Part shown: piece after piece, positions 28,814 through 36,187 of the stretch | How positions within the stretch are numbered: the first letter of the stretch is position 1 | Layout: each line of letters starts with the position of its first letter | NCBI GenBank assembly: GCA_035528065.1 | Contig: DATKZH010000434.1 | Location: 1-64,000, forward strand | Length of the DNA: 64,000 nt | Reading direction: 5' to 3' | Source of the DNA: DATKZH01 sp035528065 | Lineage (GTDB): Bacteria; Planctomycetota; Planctomycetia; Pirellulales; Thermoguttaceae | Made by a program: the position numbers and the translations under genes | Notes under the pieces: generated by a model | The model's database searches: none | Told to the model about the DNA's origin: nothing | Seen by the model: only the letters and a program-made list of their open reading frames with translations

Positions 28814-31800
28814 CTAACAGACGGCGGCAGCCGTGTTGCTCTGGGACGCCAGATCGACCAGGGCGGCCGTATCGAGGATCAGCGAGATCCGGCCATCTCC
28901 AAGGACGCTGGCGCCTGCAATCCCCGGGACATTCTCATAGTTCTCGGCCAAGGACTTGATCACGACGTCCTGTTCGCCGATGACACGGTCGACGGCCAGG
29001 CCGATTTCACGTCCCCTCTCACCGACGATCACCAACGTGGCGTCCTCGGAGTGGCGTTCGCCGGCAGCACGAACCGTGCCGTGGAAGCTGAGGACGTCGG
29101 CGAGTCTCACCAGGGAGATCACGCGTCCGCGGACCTGCGCCATCGTTCGCCCATGGATTCTGCTGAGGTCGCCTCCGCCAACACGGACGATTTCGACCAC
29201 GGCCTCCATGGGCATGGCGAAGACGTCTCCGGCGATCTCGACCGTGAGGGAGGGTAGAATCGCGAGAGTCAGAGGGAGCCTGATCGTGATCACGGTGCCT
29301 TGGCCGGTCGTGCTCTCGGCATCCACGGTTCCGTTCAGGTCCTCGATCTTGGACTTCACGATGTCCATTCCCATTCCCCGACCGGAGATATCGGTCACTT
29401 CCTTGGCCGTGGTCAGCCCCGGCTCCCAGATCATCTGATGGAGTTGATGGGGGGTCATCTTGTCGGCATCGGCCTGGGTGAGGATCCCCTTCTCCAGGCA
29501 TTTGTGGAGAATGCGATCGGTGTCGAGCCCTTTGCCGTCGTCGGAGACCTGGATCACAATGCTGTTGCCCCGGTGGAATGCGTTCAGAGTCACGGTTCCC
29601 TGGCGGGGCTTCCCGGCGGCTTCCCTCTCCTCGGGCGACTCGATGCCGTGATCCGCGGAATTGCGGACCATGTGGACGAGCGGGTCTCCCAGCTCGTCGA
29701 TCATCCGCTTGTCGAGCTCGGTCTTCTCGCCGCTGATTTCCAGCCGGATGTTCTTTCCGTTTGCCCGGGTGACGTCCCGTATCACGCGATTGAACCGAGC
29801 GAACAGCGGACCGATGGGGACCATTCGGGTGTCCATCACGCTCTGCTGGATTCCCTCGGTCACCCGGTTGAGCTGGTGAATCGCCTCGGATAGATCCCGG
29901 ACGCAGTCACGCGCTTGAGCCAGAGTCTGCATCTCCCGGCGGACCGGTTCCAGGTCGTTCTGGATCCGACGGACGCGGCTGCGCAATAGTTGTAGGCCTG
30001 TTGCTTGGGAGTGTTGGGCGTCGGAGCGAAGCTCGCACTGGCCGCCGATCTTGTCCAGTTCGGCGAACACCTTGTTCAGGGCCTGCACCGATTGCTTGCA
30101 GTGGAGCACGGACTTGAGGCTGTCACCGATCTGAGCGAACTGGGCCTTGTTGATCACCAACTGGCCGGCGAGGTCCATCAGGTGGTCCAGCCGGTCGATG
30201 TCGACGCGCACGGTCTCGGTGGGCCGGCTGGCGTTTTCCGGCGCCCGCCCTCCGGCTTCACGGGCAGGTGGCTTCGGGGGCGGGCTGCATCGGGATGACG
30301 CGGCAGCGGCGTTTTTGGCGGGCGGATCGGCTTCGGCGCTTGCAGGCTTGGAGTCGTCATGTCCGCCGGCGTCGGAATCGACGGGGGCCGGCCCAGTATT
30401 CGACTTCGCGGGAGGCGTCCCCTCGGGCTTGGAGCCGGGTTGAGCCGGAGGCGAACCGCCGGCAAGTGGTTCGACCGTGATCGCCTGCACGCCGGCGACG
30501 CGGAGTTGCTCGGCGAGGGTTTCCCGAGACTGGTCGCAGGTAACTTGGAAGCGAAGGGAATCGAGATTCTCGACCTCGTCGAGCTTCTCCGCCGGCGGGT
30601 CACAGTACGAGACCTCACCGAGCTTGGCCAACTTCTCGCAAATCAGTTGGGCCTTGAGCCCGGCGACCCGCAAATCGGGTTGAAACTGCACGTGGCCGAC
30701 AAAGGTTGTTCGGTTCCCACCGGCCATCGCGCTGGCTTCGGCGGGCGAGGTCCGACCACTCTCGGAGGTCGAAGCCGTGACTTTCTCCGGTGCGGTGTCG
30801 TCGACCGCGGGCGCCGGTTCGTCGCCGGACCGGTCGTCGGCGCGGGAATCCGCCGATCCGGCCTCGAGCAGTTCGTGGGCCAGTTGGCCGAATTGATCTG
30901 AACGGGGTCTTCCCCGCTTCAGATCGGCTACGTACTGCCGCAGCCCGTCCGTACACTTGAGCATCACGTCCGTGAGTTCAGGCGAGAGCCTGGCCTGCGT
31001 CTCCCCGAGGCCTTCCAGCAGATCCTCCATCAGGTGAGCCAATTTGGCGGCGCGGTTCAGGCCGACGGCGGCCGCCGATCCTTTGATCTTGTGCGCGGTA
31101 GCCAGCAGACGCCTCAACTCGTCGCCCTCCCCGCCGTCTTCCAATGCCAGCAGGGTTCCGGTGAGATCGTCGAGGGACAATTCGGCCTCGTCGATGAAGA
31201 TCGAGAGGTACCTATCCGAGATCTCCTCTTCGTCCTTCAGGTCCCCGAGCGGGTCGGTCTCGGGCCCGGGATTTGAGCCGGCCACGGGAGGCGGAAGATC
31301 CGGCGATTCCGCCGCTGTGCCGGGGACGGATGATTCGGTCGTTGCGCCTGGGACTCCCGTGGCAAGCGCCCGCTCCGCGTCCGCCTGCGACGCCTGCTTT
31401 CGCTCCACTCCGGCCGATTGGAGTAACCGACGAATCCCCTCGATCACCGCGTCGCAGTCGACCGGTTCGGCGCCGGGCTCTTTGAGCAGGTCGACCAGGG
31501 CGGTCAACTGGTCCAAGCCCATGAACATCAGATCGACCACGTCGCCGTTGATGGTAAGCTCGTCCTTGCGTGCGGCGTCGAAGACGTTCTCGACCTTGTG
31601 AGTCAGGTTGTTGATGTCACTGAGCCCGAGCATCGCCGACAGCCCTTTGAGGCTGTGGGCTGCGCGGAACATTTCGTTCAATAGATCCTCGTCGCAGCGC
31701 TGGTCGTGATCCTCGTCGAGCGACTGGGCCCACTCGTCCAGTTGGAGAAGGTTCTCGTTGAGCTGAGCGAGCAACTGGTCCGACTCGTCGAGGAAGTCGC

Positions 31801-31852
31801 TCAGCAGGCTGTTCAGCAGGTCGTCCTGAGTGTCAGGCGGCGAATCGCTCAT
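28814..31852 (-). CDS. cheA: CheA histidine kinase with two Hpt domains
   Basis: The protein has 1012 residues. Hpt 1 has H66 (RAAHSLKGLSAML); a Pro/Glu/Ser-rich linker leads to Hpt 2 with H254 (ATAHKIKGSAAAVG). A small alpha/beta domain (about 380-470, FVGHVQFQPDLRVAGLK) may be P2-like. Then come the dimerisation helices (IDRLDHLMDLAGQLVINKAQ), HATPase (VHMVRNSADHGIE, SDDGKGLD, GRGMGMDIVKSKI) and a CheW-like C-terminus. ATG 31852 is chosen because GGAG lies 8 nt upstream; ATG 31864 is four codons earlier. It is the core kinase of the receptor array. Two phosphorylatable His are unusual compared with enterobacterial CheA. Confidence 0.94.
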   Translation of the reverse strand: MSDSPPDTQDDLLNSLLSDFLDESDQLLAQLNENLLQLDEWAQSLDEDHDQRCDEDLLNEMFRAAHSLKGLSAMLGLSDINNLTHKVENVFDAARKDELTINGDVVDLMFMGLDQLTALVDLLKEPGAEPVDCDAVIEGIRRLLQSAGVERKQASQADAERALATGVPGATTESSVPGTAAESPDLPPPVAGSNPGPETDPLGDLKDEEEISDRYLSIFIDEAELSLDDLTGTLLALEDGGEGDELRRLLATAHKIKGSAAAVGLNRAAKLAHLMEDLLEGLGETQARLSPELTDVMLKCTDGLRQYVADLKRGRPRSDQFGQLAHELLEAGSADSRADDRSGDEPAPAVDDTAPEKVTASTSESGRTSPAEASAMAGGNRTTFVGHVQFQPDLRVAGLKAQLICEKLAKLGEVSYCDPPAEKLDEVENLDSLRFQVTCDQSRETLAEQLRVAGVQAITVEPLAGGSPPAQPGSKPEGTPPAKSNTGPAPVDSDAGGHDDSKPASAEADPPAKNAAAASSRCSPPPKPPAREAGGRAPENASRPTETVRVDIDRLDHLMDLAGQLVINKAQFAQIGDSLKSVLHCKQSVQALNKVFAELDKIGGQCELRSDAQHSQATGLQLLRSRVRRIQNDLEPVRREMQTLAQARDCVRDLSEAIHQLNRVTEGIQQSVMDTRMVPIGPLFARFNRVIRDVTRANGKNIRLEISGEKTELDKRMIDELGDPLVHMVRNSADHGIESPEEREAAGKPRQGTVTLNAFHRGNSIVIQVSDDGKGLDTDRILHKCLEKGILTQADADKMTPHQLHQMIWEPGLTTAKEVTDISGRGMGMDIVKSKIEDLNGTVDAESTTGQGTVITIRLPLTLAILPSLTVEIAGDVFAMPMEAVVEIVRVGGGDLSRIHGRTMAQVRGRVISLVRLADVLSFHGTVRAAGERHSEDATLVIVGERGREIGLAVDRVIGEQDVVIKSLAENYENVPGIAGASVLGDGRISLILDTAALVDLASQSNTAAAVC

Positions 31853-31864
31853 CGGGAACTCCAT

Positions 31865-32740
31865 TTACTTCTGCGGCCGCTGATAGAGCCACGGCTGCCA
31901 TCGCACGTAGTCTTTCACCAGATCGGCGATTCCCTCGGCGGGGCCTGCCACGAGCAAGCCGCCCGGGCGAATCGCCGGATGCACGTTGTCCATCACTTGC
32001 TGCTTCGAGGCGGGGGCGAAGTAGATCAGCACGTTCTTGAGAAACACCAGATCGAACGGCCGCTCACGGAGCGGGTCGAGCAGGTTGTGCTGACGGAAGC
32101 TGACCATCTCGGTGAGCACGCTTCGCGCCTGCCAGAGCTCCGCATCCTTGGCCTTGACGAAGTACCGCTTCTCGTAGGCGTCGGGCACGAGCCGCATCGC
32201 CCGTTCTCCGAACACGCCCCTTCGGGCCTGCTCCACCGCCCCGATCCCGACGTCGGTACCGAGGATCCGGATGCTCCACTGCTGGTAGCTTGGCAGGCAG
32301 GCGGCGATGCAGCAGGCGGCGGTGAAGACCTCGTCGCCGGTGCTACAGGCGGCCGACCAGATTCTCAGCGACCGCTGCCTCTTGCCGGAACGGGCATCCG
32401 CGGCGCACTGCGGCAGATAAACCTCCCGAAACCACCGCCACTGGCCCTCGTCGCGGAACAGATAGGTCTCGTGGGTGGTGATTTCCTGGAGGAACGCGTC
32501 CCACTCGGGATCACCGGGACGCAGTCCGCTCAAGTGCTTGTAGTACGCTCCGAAGCTTCGGATGCCCGTCGCCTGAAGTCGTCTTCGCAGACGATTGGAA
32601 AGCAGCGTCTTTTTCTGCGGCGGGACACGGATTCCCGTCCGGCGATAGATCAGCTCGGCGTACTGCGACAACTGGGCGTCGGTCACCTGTTCGAGGTTTC
32701 CGGGCGGGACCGTTGGTTTGGCGACCTCAGTCAGCGTCAT
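31865..32740 (-). CDS. cheR: CheR chemoreceptor methyltransferase
   Basis: The 291-residue protein has the N-terminal all-alpha CheR domain (LIYRRTGIRVPPQKKTLLSN, ITTHETYLFRD) and the SAM-binding domain (RIWSAACSTGDEVFTAA, LGTDVGIGAVEQAR, DLVFLKNVLIYF). It methylates receptor glutamates. ATG at 32740. It overlaps the 60-residue gene by 14 nt upstream and nearly abuts cheA downstream. The usual CheB methylesterase partner is absent from this cluster. Confidence 0.94.
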   Translation of the reverse strand: MTLTEVAKPTVPPGNLEQVTDAQLSQYAELIYRRTGIRVPPQKKTLLSNRLRRRLQATGIRSFGAYYKHLSGLRPGDPEWDAFLQEITTHETYLFRDEGQWRWFREVYLPQCAADARSGKRQRSLRIWSAACSTGDEVFTAACCIAACLPSYQQWSIRILGTDVGIGAVEQARRGVFGERAMRLVPDAYEKRYFVKAKDAELWQARSVLTEMVSFRQHNLLDPLRERPFDLVFLKNVLIYFAPASKQQVMDNVHPAIRPGGLLVAGPAEGIADLVKDYVRWQPWLYQRPQK

Positions 32741-32909
32741 GGATGGGGGGCTCCAGTTGCTGCAAACGCTGGCGCTGCCTTTCGATGGCGTCAGCCAGTG
32801 CGTACAAATGGGGTCGTTGCTTTTCGGGAAGCGAGTCGATTTTCCAGCGGAGCCTTGTCAGCTTCTCCTCGAAGCTCTCGCCGGTTTTCGGCCGTTTGCG
32901 ATGGGACAT
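32727..32909 (-). CDS. 60-residue conserved-looking protein between cheW and cheR
   Basis: MSHRKRPKTGESFEEKLTRL begins a short, highly charged helical protein ending PPIHDAD. ATG at 32909 has a near-perfect AAGGAG 6 nt upstream, and the stop lies inside the cheR start (14-nt overlap), so it is very probably translated. Size and charge suggest a helical adaptor or scaffold piece for the chemosensory complex; this is inference from position. No family was recognised. Confidence 0.72.
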   Translation of the reverse strand: MSHRKRPKTGESFEEKLTRLRWKIDSLPEKQRPHLYALADAIERQRQRLQQLEPPIHDAD

Positions 32910-32998
32910 GCCGTTCTCCTTGCCCGTGTATTCGTGTCGCAGAAAACCGCCGGGGGCCGCGCCCGGCCTCCGGCGGCAGTTCGCCGGCGCGAGACTCC

Positions 32999-33556
32999 TT
33001 AGCCGCGTTGCTGGGCGCCGGCGACCGTGTCGTGCAGTGCGGCTCTCTCTTCTTCCCCGAAGAGCTGGTCCACGTCCAGGAGGATCAGCAAGTGTTCCTC
33101 CAGCCGCACCAGCCCGGTCATGTACTCGTTGCCCAGGCTGGCCACCGTGGGCGGGGCCTCGCAAATCTGATCGCCCGATACGCGCAGCACCTCGCTGACC
33201 GCGTCGACGACGATGCCGATCGTGCGGCTGCCCACGTTGAGCACCATGATCCGGCTCTCGTCGGTCAGGTCTCCCTCGGCCAATCCGAACCGGGCCCTCA
33301 GGTCGATCACCGGGATGACCGTGCTGCGGAGGTTGATGAGCCCCTTGATGTAGTGGGGCGTTTCTGGGACCTGGGTGATCTGGCCCATCAGGATGATCTC
33401 GCGGATCTTGGTGATCTCGATCCCGTAGGTTTCCTCACCCAGCTTGAAGCTGACCAACTGCATCGAGTCGGCCGTGGCCGCAAGGCCGGTTTGCGAGCCT
33501 GCCGACACGGCTTGGCCTTGTGCCGGCGCTTCTAGTGTGGTGGTGGACATGTTCAT
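32999..33556 (-). CDS. cheW: CheW coupling protein
   Basis: The 185-residue protein carries the CheW fold: MQLVSFKLGEETYGIEITKI, IREIILMGQITQVPETPHYI, KGLINLRSTVIPVIDLRARF and GIVVDAVSEVLRV. CheW links receptors to CheA. ATG at 33556 follows GGAG 6 nt upstream; longer in-frame starts run into palindromic repeats and were rejected. About 35 extra N-terminal residues precede the CheW core. Confidence 0.94.
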   Translation of the reverse strand: MNMSTTTLEAPAQGQAVSAGSQTGLAATADSMQLVSFKLGEETYGIEITKIREIILMGQITQVPETPHYIKGLINLRSTVIPVIDLRARFGLAEGDLTDESRIMVLNVGSRTIGIVVDAVSEVLRVSGDQICEAPPTVASLGNEYMTGLVRLEEHLLILLDVDQLFGEEERAALHDTVAGAQQRG

Positions 33557-33606
33557 TTCTCCGATATTGTGTGGTTGTGGACGTGGGATCGCAGCGCCTT
33601 CGTTCT

Positions 33607-33707
33607 GGTTCCCACGCTTTTCGTGGGGACCCGTTTTCCGACGCTTTGCGTCGAGCTCGTGGACGCGAAGCGTTTGAATCTGCGTTCCCACGCAAAGCGT
33701 GGGAACG
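33607..33707. repeat. REP-like palindromes between MCP and cheW
   Basis: A perfect palindrome CGTTCCCACGC/AAA/GCGTGGGAACG at 33683-33707 and an imperfect copy at 33607-33631 (GGTTCCCACG...CGTGGGGACC). Two more half-palindromes (GACGCTTTGCGTC) lie between them. The arms match the family at 11871-11895. The hairpins may lower transcription from the MCP gene into cheW. Confidence 0.8.
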
Positions 33708-33772
33708 AGGATACCGACAAGAGGTAAGGGTGGCCCCGGCATGCCGAGGCCACCCTTTCCCTGCCTTCGGTT

Positions 33773-36187
33773 CTAGACCGCGGCGGCCTCGGGTTCCGTC
33801 TCGGTCCTCGCCGTCCAGTCCTTGCCCGACCGGCCGTTGCTGTCCGTCTTGAACCGGCCCACCAGATTCTTCAGCGCGGCCGCTTGGGCGCCCAGCTCCT
33901 CGCTTGAGGAGGCCATCTCTTCGCTTCCGGCGGCGGACTGCTCGGTCACCTCGGAGATGCCCTGGATGGCCTTGGAGACCTCCTCGGCATTGGTGGCCTG
34001 CTGGACCGTGGCGGTGGCGATCTCGGCGATCTTGGCTGCCGTGCCCTCCACGCCCGCCACGATCTTCTTAAGCGCATCTTCGGTCTCCTGGCTGAGCTGG
34101 GCCCCTTCTTGGACCCGGCCGCTGGACTCCTTGATGAGCTTGGTGATTTCGCCGGCCGCCTGGTTGGAGCGCTCGGCCAGCTTGCGGACCTCGTCGGCCA
34201 CCACGGCGAATCCCATGCCGTGCTCGCCGGCCCGGGCCGCCTCGATGGCCGCGTTCAGCGCCAACAGGTTCGTCTGGCTGGCGATCTCCGAGATCACCTG
34301 GATGATCTCGGCGATCTGGTCCGAGCTGGTTCTGATCTGCTCCATGGCCTCGGCCGACCTCCGCACGGCCTGGCCGCCTTGCTCGGCCAACCGGTTGGTC
34401 TCCTTGGCGGCCTTGTCGGCGTCGTTGGAGTTCTCCCTGACGCCCTCGACCGAGCGGCTGAGTTCCTCGACCGACGCGGTGATTTGCTGGACGCTGGAAC
34501 TCTGCTCCTGGGCCCCGGAGGCCAGCGTCTGCGAGCTCTCGGCGATCACCCGCGAGCCCTCGTTGAACTGATTCGCGCTCTCGGTGATCTGGCCAATCAT
34601 CTCACACAGGCTCACAACGGACTCATTCAGCGCCGTGGCCATCTGGCCGACTTCATCCTTGCTGCTGACATCCAACCGCTGGCTAAAATCGCCGGAGGCG
34701 AACAGCTTGATAAACTCCACGGCATGGTTGAGGTTGTTGACAATCCCGCGGATGATGATGAAGGCCAATGCGACCGCCAGCGCGATTCCGATCCCCGCCA
34801 CGCCGTACATCGTGTAGGTAGCGGCGGCATACGCTTCGTCGCTGGCCTTGCTGTCGGCGATCATCGACTGGTCTGCAGCGTCGGCGATCTCTTTCATCAG
34901 TGCCGCGGCCTTGTCGAAGACCTCTCGGCCTTCCGTGCTGGAAAGCAGCCGGGCCGCCTCGTTGGAGTTCTCGCGCGAGAGGGCGCGGACTTGCTGGTCC
35001 GTGGCACACCAGTCCGCATACGCCTTCCGGAACGCCTCCACGTCCTGCTTGCCTTGAGCCGAGGCGGTCGACTCGATTTGGGTGAGCTTCTCCGCGAGCG
35101 ACTTGTCCAACTGGTCGATGACCGAGGCGTGCTGGTCCATCTCCTCCGTGGTCTGGGCCAGGATCAGGTTCTTCTCGGCCCGGTGCGCGGCGATCAGGTC
35201 TTGCACGCAGCGGGCGGCCGCGAGGCACCGGCTGGCCGCGTCGTCGGCGGCCTTCATGCTGTCGGTCGTCACCTGGTCCACGTGGTCGACGTAGCTTTTC
35301 AGCGAGGCTTCCGCCTTGTCACACGCCGCGCGGCTTTCGGTGGCCGAAAGCTGCTTGGCTTCCGCCGTTTGGTTACCCAGAGCCGCTTGAGCGACGCGGT
35401 CCGAGACCGCCCGAAACACGTCAAAATCCGTCTTGAATGCCTGGAGCAGGGTCTTTCCTTGGCCGGTCTCGCTGCGGTCGAGTTCGCCTAGAAACCGGTC
35501 CACTTGAGTGAGCGCGTCCTTGCGAGTCGTCTCGCAAGGGCGCATTTTCTCCTCGGTCTCTTCCAAGATGAGGTTCTTTTCGGCCCGCTGGACTCGAATC
35601 AGGTCTTGGACCATTCGCGCTCCCGTGAGGGCCCGGGTTGCCGCCGCGTCGCCGGCCTGGGCGGCCGCCGTGTTCTCCGCGTCGTTGCGGTCGGCGATGG
35701 CTTTGAGGAAGCCCTCGGCCTTGTCGTACTGCTCGCGGCCCTTGCCGGAGGAAAGCTCGTAGGCCTGCTTGTTGGTGTTCTTGCGGCTGAGCTGCCGGGC
35801 CTTGTCGGACGACGTCTTGAACGCTTCGTAGATCGTGCGGAATTCGGCGATCTTCTGCTTGCCCTCCGCGGTCGCCAACTCCTCCAACTGGGTCACCTTC
35901 TCTCGGACCGCCTCGTGCGAGCCATCGATGGCCGTGGCGTACTGGTCCATCTCCTCGGTGGTCTGGGCCAGGATCAGGTTTTTCTCGGCGCGATGCGCCG
36001 CCAGCATGTCCTGCTGGATTCGCGCGGCGAGAAGCGCGCGGGTCGACGTGACGTCGACGATGTTGTTCAACTGAGCGTTGATACTGCCCATCTTGAGCAC
36101 GCCGACCACGGTGATGACGACTGCCACGGCAGCCATCAAAGCGAGGACGGCAAACAGCTTGGTTCGGATCTTGAGATTCTTCAACAT
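33773..36187 (-). CDS. Methyl-accepting chemotaxis protein with triplicated 4HB sensor
   Basis: The 804-residue protein has TM1 at about 11-31, a large periplasmic region, TM2 at about 461-483, HAMP (to about 535) and an MCP signalling domain with hairpin tip containing AIEAARAGEHGMGFAVVADE. The periplasmic region is three tandem four-helix modules. The signature RAEKNLIL occurs at 66-73, 201-208 and 336-343, an exact 135-residue period. Modules 1 and 3 share RAEKNLILAQTTEEMDQ. ATG at 36187 has GGGAG upstream and overlaps the end of the aminopropyltransferase-like gene by 7 nt. Ligand unknown. Confidence 0.95.
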   Translation of the reverse strand: MLKNLKIRTKLFAVLALMAAVAVVITVVGVLKMGSINAQLNNIVDVTSTRALLAARIQQDMLAAHRAEKNLILAQTTEEMDQYATAIDGSHEAVREKVTQLEELATAEGKQKIAEFRTIYEAFKTSSDKARQLSRKNTNKQAYELSSGKGREQYDKAEGFLKAIADRNDAENTAAAQAGDAAATRALTGARMVQDLIRVQRAEKNLILEETEEKMRPCETTRKDALTQVDRFLGELDRSETGQGKTLLQAFKTDFDVFRAVSDRVAQAALGNQTAEAKQLSATESRAACDKAEASLKSYVDHVDQVTTDSMKAADDAASRCLAAARCVQDLIAAHRAEKNLILAQTTEEMDQHASVIDQLDKSLAEKLTQIESTASAQGKQDVEAFRKAYADWCATDQQVRALSRENSNEAARLLSSTEGREVFDKAAALMKEIADAADQSMIADSKASDEAYAAATYTMYGVAGIGIALAVALAFIIIRGIVNNLNHAVEFIKLFASGDFSQRLDVSSKDEVGQMATALNESVVSLCEMIGQITESANQFNEGSRVIAESSQTLASGAQEQSSSVQQITASVEELSRSVEGVRENSNDADKAAKETNRLAEQGGQAVRRSAEAMEQIRTSSDQIAEIIQVISEIASQTNLLALNAAIEAARAGEHGMGFAVVADEVRKLAERSNQAAGEITKLIKESSGRVQEGAQLSQETEDALKKIVAGVEGTAAKIAEIATATVQQATNAEEVSKAIQGISEVTEQSAAGSEEMASSSEELGAQAAALKNLVGRFKTDSNGRSGKDWTARTETEPEAAAV

